The notes under the pieces are model-generated. The model was given only the letters and a program-made list of their open reading frames with translations. It ran no database searches and was not told the origin of the DNA. Below are positions 1 through 7,454 of a DNA stretch of 64,000 nucleotides, piece by piece. The position numbers and the translations under genes are program-made. Origin of the DNA: Acinetobacter sp. ANC 3813 (GTDB lineage Bacteria > Pseudomonadota > Gammaproteobacteria > Pseudomonadales > Moraxellaceae); NCBI RefSeq assembly GCF_002135435.1, contig NZ_NEGK01000001.1, positions 468,879-532,878 on the forward strand. Direction: 5' to 3'. Each line of letters starts with the position of its first letter. Within the stretch, counting starts at the first letter, position 1.

Positions 1-10
1 CGTGCAGTGA

Positions 11-586
11 TCAACAACAATTCAATGTCTGCATTTTTTCTTCAAATTTAATCAGTTTCAAGATATATGACCACGTATCTTCAGGAGAAAAGAGCTCTTT
101 ACTGATGAGCGCATTTATCGTTAAACCATCTAATATACCGATAAAAAAATTTGCTATATCTACAGGCTTATTAATTTTGAGCTCTCCAAAGACATCCTGC
201 ACTAGCTGCGACAACCAAGTTCTATATTCATCAATTGGTTTTTTTACAGAAGAATACATTATCAATATTTCTAAAGAAGCTTTATTGAACATACACCCAT
301 TAAATTGATTTGAAAAAATCCAATCTATATACCAGTTATATATACCTTGCAACCTTAAAAGCGGCTCATTAATACCTGCTAATTTCGACTCAATAGCACT
401 TTGGATATCTAATTTTCTTTGGTAAAGACAAGACTCAATTAATTTTTCTTTAGATGGGAAATATTTATAAAAAGTCATTTTTGCGACTTTAGATTCTAAA
501 ATAATTTTATCAACACCTACAGAATTGTAGCTACCCTGATTAAAAAGAGCAGTAGCTATGCTTATTATTTCCTCTTTCTTAGACAC
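11..586 (-). CDS. TetR/AcrR family transcriptional regulator
   Basis: The N-terminal 50 residues form a TetR-type helix-turn-helix: KKEEIISIATALFNQGSY, then GVDKIILESKVAKMTFYKYF and PSKEKLIESCL. The remaining ~140 residues are a helical ligand domain of unknown ligand. I chose the GTG at 586 because GGAGAG lies just upstream and the product (191 aa) starts at the usual distance before the HTH; the frame stays open to 658, but the extra 24 residues look like translated spacer. It is divergent from the haem-oxygenase-fold gene at 904, the usual layout for a local repressor and its target. Family assignment is seen in sequence; the target and effector are inferred. AT-rich, like the neighbouring accessory genes. 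Confidence 0.85.
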   Translation of the reverse strand: MSKKEEIISIATALFNQGSYNSVGVDKIILESKVAKMTFYKYFPSKEKLIESCLYQRKLDIQSAIESKLAGINEPLLRLQGIYNWYIDWIFSNQFNGCMFNKASLEILIMYSSVKKPIDEYRTWLSQLVQDVFGELKINKPVDIANFFIGILDGLTINALISKELFSPEDTWSYILKLIKFEEKMQTLNCC

Positions 587-903
587 TGTAAAAACTCTCC
601 AAAACAGACAAGGCTTAGCCAAACTTTTTAAACTTAGATACAGATAATAACGACGCAAGAGTAATCAAAAAAAAAATGAGATGCAAACAAAAAATTTAAA
701 ATTATTTATTATTAATCCATAGTTTACAATCAATTTACAGCCAACTTTTTTTATTAAAGTCAATTGCTTTCTTCAAAAAACATACATAAAATCAATTTGT
801 TAAGAAATGAGTGAAAAATGAACTTTGACAGTGTTTTTCTGTGGCATAGATATCAAAAACTCAGTGCTTGACTCATTAATCCACAATATAATTGAGAATA
901 GTT
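587..903. other. Divergent intergenic region between tetR-type gene and 904 gene
   Basis: AT-rich 317-bp spacer. On the + strand a perfect TTGACA (825-830) is followed at 16 bp by a weak TAGATA (847-852), a possible promoter for the 904 gene. ACAG (828-831) and CTGT (839-842) flank a T-rich centre overlapping this -35, and a similar ACACTGT stretch lies at the tetR start (583-590). These could be operator half-sites, but the match is short. Confidence 0.3.
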
Positions 904-1767
904 ATGCTTAAAAAGTTTGAAAAATTTGATGACCCCCGTCAAAATGCTCTTGCTGAGATACAAAAAAGTATCCCTGCAATTCAGTGGGAGGATAACTTAA
1001 AATTTCTCAAGAGTCTGAGAAAAACCATAGCTGACCATCCAGTTTCAACACATCCAGCGATTGAAATCCTCAATAGTGGCTTATTAAATAGAGACACCCT
1101 AAAAAAAATTCATCTCGAATACCGTCATGCCATAGTTCAAATTTTTACTGATGCCTTATTAATGGCTCAATTTCAAACAAAACAATTAGAACCTAATCTT
1201 CATTCTGGAGCAAAACTCGCACCGCGTTTTTTGTTGAGTCTGAATATATTAGATGAATTTGGATTCCGACCGGGTTTTGATCAAAATAATTATTATCAAG
1301 GCAACCCTGCTTATGCACATTATCCATTATTTGAAGACTTATTAAGTCAATATGGCATATGTGAAACGGAACGCCAAAAATATCAGCCGACTGCTATCTC
1401 AAATGATGTCAGAATCTTCTTAGAGCAATCTTACGATAGTTACAAAAATGTATTAGCCCTTCTTGCTGTCGCTGAGGAAGAGGTGATTCTTTTCAGCCCA
1501 CCATTACGTCAAGCAACTAAAGCTGCAGGAGTTGATGTTGAAGGCGGCGGTTACTATTTTGTTCATGGTGTATCCAGTGATGAAACAGCCGAGGCCGCAG
1601 ATGATGATCATCAAGATGATCTTTGGTATGCCCTAGCCCAAGCAATTACGGCTGATGACTATGAACAACTGAGCAGTTTATGCCTAGAATACTGCAACCT
1701 ATGGAATGCTTTTTGGGATACTCAAATTTCAGAGATTGAAATAATGCCCGAATTAAAGGCTGTGTGA
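904..1767 (+). CDS. Haem-oxygenase-like (putative diiron) redox enzyme
   Basis: The 287-aa, mainly helical protein resembles the iron-containing redox enzyme / Haem_oxygenas_2 superfamily, whose members (UndA, BesC and SznF types) use a dinuclear iron site for oxidative chemistry. Candidate ligands in expected order are E and H of LEYRHAI near residue 75, E in ILDEFG, the glutamates of AVAEEEVI and a DDDHQDD cluster near the C-terminus. I start at ATG 904; an upstream TTG (892) is less likely. A divergent TetR gene suggests inducible expression. Substrate and reaction are unknown, and the superfamily call rests on motif spacing seen by eye; a PqqC/TenA-like protein without iron is the alternative. 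Confidence 0.55.
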   Translation: MLKKFEKFDDPRQNALAEIQKSIPAIQWEDNLKFLKSLRKTIADHPVSTHPAIEILNSGLLNRDTLKKIHLEYRHAIVQIFTDALLMAQFQTKQLEPNLHSGAKLAPRFLLSLNILDEFGFRPGFDQNNYYQGNPAYAHYPLFEDLLSQYGICETERQKYQPTAISNDVRIFLEQSYDSYKNVLALLAVAEEEVILFSPPLRQATKAAGVDVEGGGYYFVHGVSSDETAEAADDDHQDDLWYALAQAITADDYEQLSSLCLEYCNLWNAFWDTQISEIEIMPELKAV

Positions 1768-1797
1768 TTTCCATAAAAGAGTTATTTTTCGACTCAT

Positions 1798-1826
1798 CGA
1801 TATCTTTCAGAGAATGGAAGATATCG
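1798..1826 (+). terminator. Stem-loop downstream of 904 gene
   Basis: Nine-base-pair perfect stem (CGATATCTT at 1798-1806 with AAGATATCG at 1818-1826), 31 nt after the stop codon. No long T-tract follows (only AATTTTCTT some bases later), so termination is plausible but not certain. Confidence 0.4.
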
Positions 1827-1934
1827 AAACTAATTTTCTTCACTTATTAAGCAGATTAATTGCATACTATTTAGCGTCATTTCTAATAATAAACTTTTAT
1901 AAATTTTAATTACCTACTACAAGCTCTTTATGAA

Positions 1935-1963
1935 TTGACCAGCTTTCAGCTTAGCATTATGAT
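1935..1963 (+). promoter_or_regulatory. Sigma-70-like promoter of the structured leader
   Basis: TTGACC (1935-1940), 17-bp spacer, TATGAT (1958-1963). Spacing and hexamers are near consensus, and transcription would begin near 1970, ~110 nt before the C4-like core. Confidence 0.55.
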
Positions 1964-2078
1964 TCACTTGCTGGCCTACATTGCCAGCCGGTTTTAGCAG
2001 ACCGTTTAGCCAAGCACACTAAAAAGTCTATCTTTTTGGTGGGCAACCTTGTGTGTCCTCCTTTGCGGCGGAACGGGA

Positions 2079-2130
2079 GGGGGACACCTTCGGGTGTGCT
2101 GATCCTTTGGCTATCAGTCTGCTAACCCCC
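2079..2130 (+). ncRNA. C4-type antisense RNA (phage immunity RNA family)
   Basis: The sequence folds into the two-hairpin, one-closing-stem architecture known for C4 antisense RNAs of P1/P7-like elements. The closing stem is GGGGG (2079-2083) with CCCCC (2126-2130). Hairpin 1 is ACACC-TTCG-GGTGT (2084-2097), an ultrastable cUUCGg tetraloop. Hairpin 2 is CTGAT/ATCAG (2099-2103/2113-2117) presenting CCTTTGGCT in its loop. That loop with its flank (2104-2114) is an 11-bp perfect complement of ATAGCCAAAGG (2179-2189), the Shine-Dalgarno region of the next ORF. The 3' flank GTTTCGCCACCATTA (2135-2149) complements 2158-2171 with one bulge and one G-U pair. These are the a'/b' to a/b pairings described for C4, where the RNA silences a downstream antirepressor-type gene. 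Structure is seen; function follows from the family. Confidence 0.75.
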
Positions 2131-2134
2131 TTTT

Positions 2135-2191
2135 GTTTCGCCACCATTATTTAGCAGTAATGTGGTGAAACTTCTTTCATAGCCAAAGGAG
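2135..2191 (+). promoter_or_regulatory. C4 target region with sequestrable ribosome binding site
   Basis: Holds the b' (2135-2149), b (2158-2171) and a (2179-2189) segments and the strong SD AAAGGAG (2185-2191). Within one transcript the b'/b pair alone makes a 14-bp hairpin, while a'/a pairing masks the SD. The leader could therefore act in cis as well as in trans. Confidence 0.6.
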
Positions 2192-2199
2192 TCATAACC

Positions 2200-2289
2200 A
2201 TGACTGTTTCTCTGTTTTATATTTCTCATTTTATTCCGATTTCACTCCGCTCATCTGAACCGAACGGCAGCCCTGCTTTGCATTGCTAA
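2200..2289 (+). CDS. 29-aa ORF under C4 control (leader peptide or Icd/Ash-like)
   Basis: ATG at 2200 sits nine bases after a strong AAAGGAG; the ORF has 29 codons and ends with TAA at 2287-2289, overlapping the ATG of the next ORF (TAATG). The product begins MTVSLFYISHFIP and ends RSSEPNGSPALHC. The end segment reminds me of short conserved peptides found after C4-like RNAs in phage elements (Icd/Ash type), but this is recollection I could not verify. The RBS, the C4 complementarity and the stop/start overlap support translation, either for its own product or to couple the following gene. Confidence 0.5.
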   Translation: MTVSLFYISHFIPISLRSSEPNGSPALHC

Positions 2290-2429
2290 TGAAGATCTTT
2301 GCCCGTCTGATTCTCATCATCGGCGTATTGGTCTGGCTTGGCCCTGCAGTCATTGGTTTTTTTGCTGTACTGCTGGTGTTCTGGCTTTTGGTTGCATTGG
2401 CTGGCTGGGATAAGCCGCCCCGCGAATAA
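2289..2429 (+). CDS. Small hydrophobic membrane peptide, 46 aa
   Basis: ATG overlaps the stop of the 29-codon ORF by one base, so translation is probably coupled. The 46-aa product starts MKIFARLILIIGVLVW and is one long hydrophobic stretch (residues 5-41) ending in the charged tail WDKPPRE. Its position behind a C4-type RNA suggests a phage-derived small protein whose synthesis is held off in the repressed state, possibly membrane-active. That role is inference; no family was recognised. Confidence 0.5.
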   Translation: MKIFARLILIIGVLVWLGPAVIGFFAVLLVFWLLVALAGWDKPPRE

Positions 2430-2498
2430 AACCGCCCCTACCTGAATGCTGAATTGGAATTAGGCTTTGATCGTCCTCTGTTTACGACAGGAGTCATC

Positions 2499-2777
2499 AT
2501 GTCTTTTATTTCTGCACTGCCCATGCTGGGCGCTATTCTGCTCACCGCCGTTTCTCTAGCCGGCTGTGAAAGCAAAGCCAAACGTGAATTCAATGCTGGA
2601 TGCCAGTCCGGCGGAACCGACCGTTCAACCTGCTCTTGTGTCTATGACAAACTTGAAGCGCGGTATTCTCCGGCCGTGATGCAAAAACTCAGTGAGCAGC
2701 ATCTGAATCAGTTTGATTTACCGCCTGATTTTGCTGACAGCATGCTTGCCGCTGCCCAATACTGCCAGTCCCGCTAG
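2499..2777 (+). CDS. Small cysteine-rich lipoprotein
   Basis: The 92-aa product starts at ATG 2499 with AGGAG 6-10 bases upstream; an upstream TTG at 2454 is less likely. Residues 1-20 are a signal sequence ending in lipobox LAGC. The mature part has NAGCQSGG, then the motif STCSCVYDKLEARY and a final cysteine, a pattern seen in many small Acinetobacter and phage hypothetical proteins with two likely disulphides. It is in line with the C4-controlled ORFs and probably in the same transcript. Lipid anchoring is well supported; function unknown. Confidence 0.7.
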   Translation: MSFISALPMLGAILLTAVSLAGCESKAKREFNAGCQSGGTDRSTCSCVYDKLEARYSPAVMQKLSEQHLNQFDLPPDFADSMLAAAQYCQSR

Positions 2778-2788
2778 GAAGAATAACC

Positions 2789-2938
2789 ATGAAAATTAAA
2801 CATTATTTAATTGGGGCATATATCGTCATTGCCTTGCTGTTTTCCTTTTATTTAAAGGGGTGCAGTTCAACTGCAAACGAAAGCTATTCTTACAATTTGG
2901 GCAAGGCGGCGGTTTGGCCAATCTCAATGTTTAACTGA
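2789..2938 (+). CDS. Small membrane protein or lipoprotein, 49 aa
   Basis: ATG 2789 follows TAGGAAGAATAACC, a usable SD, 11 bases after the previous stop. The product starts MKIKHYLIGAYIVIALLFSF, has one membrane segment (residues 6-22) and a cysteine at 25 (LKGC) that may be lipidated, then a short polar tail ending AVWPISMFN. Adjacent and co-oriented with the C4-led ORFs, so it may be their fourth cistron. No function recognised. Confidence 0.5.
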   Translation: MKIKHYLIGAYIVIALLFSFYLKGCSSTANESYSYNLGKAAVWPISMFN

Positions 2939-2999
2939 TCTTTGAGCGTTAAACAGCATCTTGCAATATTAAACAACAAGAATTTGGAACTTTATTTTT

Positions 3000-3422
3000 A
3001 TGAACAGCTCAATAATGAAAGCTTTTTTACAGGGCGGCGCCATCATGGCTTGCCTATTCGGCGCTACGCTCAGCCATGCTGATGTCCAAAGCATGACTAA
3101 AATCTACAACAGTCCACAAACCGCACCCAAGACGCAGCGCTGTAAAGGCAATCAGAACTGCAATGCTTTTTATGCGCTGTCAAAGCAGTGGCTGTCTATT
3201 CCTAATAATTTTACCGCCTATGGCGACAATATTAAGAACTATGCCAAGGCGGGAGACGGTTACGGTCTTTGGAAAGGCGCCAGCTTCAAAAAACAGCGCA
3301 GTATCGATCTGTCACAGGCGGCTGAACCCATTTTTTATAATGCAGGGGGAGCCTCAGCAGCGGATGAACGTATCTTTGCGCAAGGCTTAGCCGTGCTTAT
3401 CTATCTTGAAAATAAGAAATAA
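3000..3422 (+). CDS. Secreted hypothetical protein, 140 aa
   Basis: An N-terminal signal peptide (MKAFLQGGAIMACLFGATLSHA in two parts around residues 6-27) is followed by a small polar domain with a cysteine pair (RCKGNQNC) and aromatic residues. The ATG at 3000 has a weak SD; ATG 3015 fits the signal peptide equally well. It is followed by another secreted protein 15 bases downstream, and both contain the phrase YNAGGA, suggesting distant relatives or a duplicated motif. Function unknown. Exported location is well supported. Confidence 0.65.
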   Translation: MNSSIMKAFLQGGAIMACLFGATLSHADVQSMTKIYNSPQTAPKTQRCKGNQNCNAFYALSKQWLSIPNNFTAYGDNIKNYAKAGDGYGLWKGASFKKQRSIDLSQAAEPIFYNAGGASAADERIFAQGLAVLIYLENKK

Positions 3423-3437
3423 GAAGGAATTGAATCA

Positions 3438-3743
3438 ATGCAAAAATTAATACTGGCGCTTAGCCTGGCTGCCTTCGCACCGCTTGCTTTAGCCAAAGCT
3501 CCACAAGTCACCGTTGTCGTTAAAAAAATCGAAGGCTTTGGAGAATCAGGAGATGCTTTTACCTTTAAGGCGGTTTCAGGCAAACGCTATATGGTCTATA
3601 ACGCAGGCGGCGCCAACCCCATTGCAGGAGAAAAATTCATTCAGCAATCGGCCCGCTCCCAACAAAAAATCTGTCTGATTTTAGACAGCTATTCCAGTGA
3701 ACCGCGAATGGTCGATGCCGTAAAAAAAGGCGCATGTAAGTAA
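3438..3743 (+). CDS. Secreted hypothetical protein, 101 aa
   Basis: Signal peptide MQKLILALSLAAFAPLALA with cleavage after ALA (residue 19), then a ~80-aa beta-rich domain with two cysteines (KICLI, GACK). AAGGAATTG upstream of ATG 3438 is a usable SD. Like its upstream neighbour it contains VYNAGGAN. The pair probably forms one operon and works in the periplasm or outside the cell; I recognise no family. Confidence 0.65.
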   Translation: MQKLILALSLAAFAPLALAKAPQVTVVVKKIEGFGESGDAFTFKAVSGKRYMVYNAGGANPIAGEKFIQQSARSQQKICLILDSYSSEPRMVDAVKKGACK

Positions 3744-3832
3744 TTCACACACTGCCCTTTATCTGAACCCATACCCGCTGGATTGGGCAGATAAGGGGCA
3801 TTGCTCATTATTTTTGGGATTGCGGGGAAGAT

Positions 3833-4393
3833 ATGCATTATTTAAAAACTGGGCTGATCGTCAGTGTATTGATTTTTTTAGGGGCCTGTCAGGATAAACC
3901 GGCAACCGATGCAGGTACTGCCACAGAAGCTGATGCTGAAGTTGATCCAAAGCTGCAGGCCTTGCTGGATACACCTGTGAGTGAGTTGACAGAGGATAAG
4001 CTTCGGGAATATATGGGGGATGACTACGATCCCAGCGTACTGGCAAAAGAACCGGCCCCTGCAGCTGTTGAGGGAGATGCTGAGGCTGCTCCTGAATCCG
4101 CAGCAGAACCGCAATATAACGAAGAGTTTGAACTTAAGGTTTATCGTGAAATCACGGACTCAACCATGACGGGTTACATTGATAAAATTGATATCCTGTC
4201 TCTGAATGACCAGCCGACCACCATAAAAAATGTGGTCGTTAATCGGGGCAATTGCAGAGTGATTAGTTTATATGACTATCAAAATATGCGTTACGGTTCC
4301 GCGGCTTTAGCCTATCCGCGCTGCAATGCAGCGCATATTCGGGAAGTCGCTATCAGTACTGCTCACGGGACTTATACCTATCGGATAGGATAA
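3833..4393 (+). CDS. Acidic lipoprotein, 186 aa
   Basis: Signal sequence with lipobox LGAC (Cys19), then a ~70-residue acidic, alanine- and proline-rich linker (residues 22-97), then a compact C-terminal domain from FELKVYREI to the end with two cysteines (GNCRV, PRCNA). The arrangement suggests a periplasmic domain tethered to a membrane through a flexible stalk. It closes a run of exported small proteins starting at 2499. No family recognised. Confidence 0.7.
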   Translation: MHYLKTGLIVSVLIFLGACQDKPATDAGTATEADAEVDPKLQALLDTPVSELTEDKLREYMGDDYDPSVLAKEPAPAAVEGDAEAAPESAAEPQYNEEFELKVYREITDSTMTGYIDKIDILSLNDQPTTIKNVVVNRGNCRVISLYDYQNMRYGSAALAYPRCNAAHIREVAISTAHGTYTYRIG

Positions 4394-4496
4394 AGACGAG
4401 TGCATGATTAATTTAATTCATGCACTAATCTGTACGTAATATCAAGCTATATATCAATATAGAATTAGTATGTTTAAGTTATTCCAAGCTATTGTT

Positions 4497-5810
4497 TCAA
4501 TTTAATAATTTTCTATGATTAATAGCATTTGATCGAATACTTCCCCCACTGATTTTACCCTCTGTAAATAAATCCGATGTAAGGTGCCATGTATCAAATT
4601 TACCTTCAGTTTTAGACTTAACGTTAATCTCAACCTTTTCAAAACCTTTTTCAAGAAACTTAAAAAATGCTTTGTTGAATTTTTTTTTGTCTGACCTTGA
4701 GAACTTAGGCTCAGCTAGATTTTCACTATTGGAAACCTCAACGAGCTGGATTTTATGCTCTTTAATATACTTAGCTTCAAAATAAAAAAGCATTAAACTA
4801 TGCATTATTGTTTCTATAGATTTTTTCTTCTCAACAAAGTCATATATTGTTTTTTGATTTTTGGGTAATGCTGTAAACATTGCTTCTGCCAATCTAGTAA
4901 CTTGATCAAGTTGCTCTAAGTCCCTAAGTTCACCTTTTTGAACATTTTCTTGAATTCTTTTTTCAGAGTGCAGTTCGGTCATCTCATAGTTAAAAAAATG
5001 CCAACGAATAAGATGATGTAAATGTTTGAGTAGAAATTGCAAAATAGTATCAATCAAGGCGATCGGCTCATGCTCAAGCGAAAGATAACTGACGGTATCA
5101 GCAATTGGATTACATTGAGGAGCCTGTACACCATACAAAAACCAATTATGAAATACAGAAAAATGTTTCTTATTTAAATGCTGACTCCTATAGTTTTCTA
5201 ACTCAGTAAATGCTTGCATGCTGTACGGAGAGTAGTAAGGAATTAAACTTAATAAGCTCATCAAATTAGTTAAAAGGGGTTCTTTTGAATCTTCCAATAA
5301 TTTTAAAATTTTATAGTACTTAAAAAATATCTGTTCAAATTGATCTGGAACTAAAAAAGAATAAATATTATAGCGTTCTACAAATCCAGCTGGATTCAAC
5401 GCTCTAAGACGGGCATCTGGATAAAACCCGATATGCGTATTAACTATCCAATCATGAATTTGGTCTTGTTTGTACCCTAAGCTTTCAAATACATCTATAT
5501 TATTTGGTTTAGAACCATATTGATGATAATTCCAAAAATACTGAACTAGTTGTTGCTTAAATTCCTTTTCAAAATTCATAGTATCTATAGATATTTTTTC
5601 AATGTTAATTCTCGGGGGGTGTGAACTCAAGAACCTATCAGCTGCTACTTCAATATCAAGGTTCTTCTCTTCATACCATGCACATTCTTCGGCATATATT
5701 TGTCTAATTTTCACTCTTTCAAAAGAATAAACAACTACGATCTTCATCATCAAGTCAAACATTTTTTCAATTTTTTTACTATTAGGGTTCATAGTGTAAA
5801 GAACTAGCAT
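4497..5810 (-). CDS. Orphan 437-aa hypothetical protein
   Basis: Long intact ORF, AT-rich and lysine/asparagine-rich compared with the core genes here. No signal peptide or convincing membrane helix; a charged segment with coiled-coil character lies near residues 270-330 (ELHSEKRIQENVQKGELRDLEQ in parts), and the C-terminus is basic (SRSDKKKFNKAFFKF). The ATG at 5810 is used, with ATG 5792 as alternative; neither has a good SD. It is divergent from the AlpA-type gene and lies alone between exported-protein genes and the replication-type genes, so it is island cargo. A defence or phage-interaction role is possible from position only. Confidence 0.7.
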   Translation of the reverse strand: MLVLYTMNPNSKKIEKMFDLMMKIVVVYSFERVKIRQIYAEECAWYEEKNLDIEVAADRFLSSHPPRINIEKISIDTMNFEKEFKQQLVQYFWNYHQYGSKPNNIDVFESLGYKQDQIHDWIVNTHIGFYPDARLRALNPAGFVERYNIYSFLVPDQFEQIFFKYYKILKLLEDSKEPLLTNLMSLLSLIPYYSPYSMQAFTELENYRSQHLNKKHFSVFHNWFLYGVQAPQCNPIADTVSYLSLEHEPIALIDTILQFLLKHLHHLIRWHFFNYEMTELHSEKRIQENVQKGELRDLEQLDQVTRLAEAMFTALPKNQKTIYDFVEKKKSIETIMHSLMLFYFEAKYIKEHKIQLVEVSNSENLAEPKFSRSDKKKFNKAFFKFLEKGFEKVEINVKSKTEGKFDTWHLTSDLFTEGKISGGSIRSNAINHRKLLN

Positions 5811-5881
5811 ATTCTAATCACACTTTACCTATTCTCTAATGGCTCTACAACAAGTACGTTGTGCAATTAGCTGAAAAATAG

Positions 5882-6112
5882 ATGAAAACACACCACGATA
5901 AAGATAACTCATCCCCTACTTTAAGAATGTTAAAGCTTAAAGCAGTGGTTGAAAAATGCCAGATTAGTCGCTCAACCATTTATGACAAATTAGACAGCAA
6001 ATCAAAACGTCATGACCCCGATTTTCCAAGCCCAAGAAAACTTGGAATAAACAGTATAGCTTGGCTTGAATATGAGATCGATGAATGGCTCAAAACTCGA
6101 ACTAGATACTAA
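5882..6112 (+). CDS. AlpA-family phage/satellite transcriptional regulator
   Basis: The 76-aa protein has the MerR-like winged HTH of AlpA proteins: LKAVVEKCQISRSTIYDKL, then DPDFPSPRKLG and the C-terminal SIAWLEYEIDEWLKTR. AlpA proteins activate excision or early genes in P4-like satellites and other integrative elements. It stands before the Gp2-like gene and divergent from the 437-aa orphan. No integrase follows in this window, so what it regulates here is open; the YagK/YfjJ-type operon is the nearest candidate. Confidence 0.85.
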   Translation: MKTHHDKDNSSPTLRMLKLKAVVEKCQISRSTIYDKLDSKSKRHDPDFPSPRKLGINSIAWLEYEIDEWLKTRTRY

Positions 6113-6165
6113 TACTATCAAGCATAACTTTCATAAAAACCAAATCCCTCTTTCTCATATATACA

Positions 6166-6191
6166 AGGGATGACGCTTGAGCATCATCCCT
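6166..6191 (+). other. Stem-loop between alpA-type and gp2-like genes
   Basis: AGGGATGA (6166-6173) pairs perfectly with TCATCCCT (6184-6191), with a 10-nt loop. No T-tract follows. It lies in the 166-bp spacer before the Gp2-like gene and could be an attenuator or a protein binding site. Confidence 0.35.
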
Positions 6192-6278
6192 GTAGAGCAG
6201 TCATGTCTACGTTTAGAGAATTTAGGTTTTTTAATTTAATTATTAATACATTAATCAAATATACACAGGATAAAACAA

Positions 6279-7454
6279 GTGAACTTATCACTAAACGATG
6301 AAAATCCATGTAATACAACAGAGCTATCAACTTATCAAGAGAAAGGATATTTCTATATAGCGAACGATCCTGCTCTCTACATGCTCTTTACGGTCATTAA
6401 CATTGTACAAGCCATTAGCAAAGATCCAATTCACAATCTTTTCCTTATGGACAAGAACGGAAGGGCTTTAGCTGCAAACAACCGATCTATAGAACAAGCA
6501 CTAACTAGCCGCATATCAATCCATGATCTTGCGGACTCTAATTATACTTGTGAACATTTGGATATTTTTACTGAGGCATATCAAGTTGCTGTCGCTCCTT
6601 ATATTCACCCTGAAGATGAGTATAGTTTCTGGAAAGCTCAACCTAATTGTAAATTTGATATTTTAACCAGCGCGCATGGTTTGATTAAAGGCTCTAGATC
6701 AGCAGCCTTGCTTAAAAACAACTTGATTAATGAGATCTGTCAACTAACAGATCAGCCTAAATTTAAAATAGCGCAATACGAACGTGCTAAAAAAGCCAAA
6801 CATCAATACGAACAAGCAAGCAAACTGGTGAATAGCCTTAAAAAATCTTTTAGTAAGCTTTTAGTTTTACGTATTGATTTTTGTTGGAAAAACCAAGCTG
6901 CTTCGACTATTGATGAAATGAAAACCTATTTCTCACGATTTCTGAAAAAATTTCATCACGAAAAAAACTTACCCAACATTGTAGGTTATCTATGGAAACT
7001 TGAGTTTGGCCAACAAAAAGGCTACCACTACCATTGTATCTTTTTCATGGATGGCAATAAGTTTCAGCGTGATGGTTATTATGCCGAAGTGATTGGTCGA
7101 TACTGGAGCAAACTCACCTTAGACAAAGGTTTTTACTACAATTGTCACCGCGACAAAATTAAATACCGCAACTTGGCAATTGGCATGGCTCATCATGATG
7201 ATCAGAGCTTTTTTAACAATCTTGACCAGGTTCTATTGTATATCTGCAAGCAAGATCAGTTTTTAATCAGCAAGCGCCTTCTTACTCCAAAATTACGCGT
7301 ATTTGGCACCAGCCAGCGGCCTTCCAAAGCAAAGATGGTTGGGCGTCCACGCAAATTCAAAACAATACCCACAGACACAACTCTATCATCAAAACTTGCC
7401 GTTATTGCTAAAAACAGATCAGCATTCAATCACAATCAGGGGATTCAAAAATGA
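6279..7454 (+). CDS. YagK/YfjJ-domain protein (inovirus Gp2-like, putative replication protein)
   Basis: The 391-aa protein fits the family annotated as inovirus-type Gp2 / YagK-YfjJ C-terminal domain. Its central part has LRIDFCWK (near residue 200), then GYLWKLEFGQQKGYHYHCIFF with an HxH pair (H250, H252), and a later LLYICKQDQF with basic C-terminus. The HxH after a beta strand and the preceding aromatic motif resemble the metal-binding centre of HUH rolling-circle initiators, so a replication role is plausible. The start is GTG 6279 with AGGA upstream. The last four bases overlap the next gene's start (ATGA), so the two are translated together. Confidence 0.7.
   Translation: MNLSLNDENPCNTTELSTYQEKGYFYIANDPALYMLFTVINIVQAISKDPIHNLFLMDKNGRALAANNRSIEQALTSRISIHDLADSNYTCEHLDIFTEAYQVAVAPYIHPEDEYSFWKAQPNCKFDILTSAHGLIKGSRSAALLKNNLINEICQLTDQPKFKIAQYERAKKAKHQYEQASKLVNSLKKSFSKLLVLRIDFCWKNQAASTIDEMKTYFSRFLKKFHHEKNLPNIVGYLWKLEFGQQKGYHYHCIFFMDGNKFQRDGYYAEVIGRYWSKLTLDKGFYYNCHRDKIKYRNLAIGMAHHDDQSFFNNLDQVLLYICKQDQFLISKRLLTPKLRVFGTSQRPSKAKMVGRPRKFKTIPTDTTLSSKLAVIAKNRSAFNHNQGIQK

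Noticed and set aside
887-892. TATAAT directly before the 904 gene as -10 box
   Set aside because: The only TTGACT upstream is 13 bp away and the transcript would be leaderless; the TTGACA at 825 is a better candidate.
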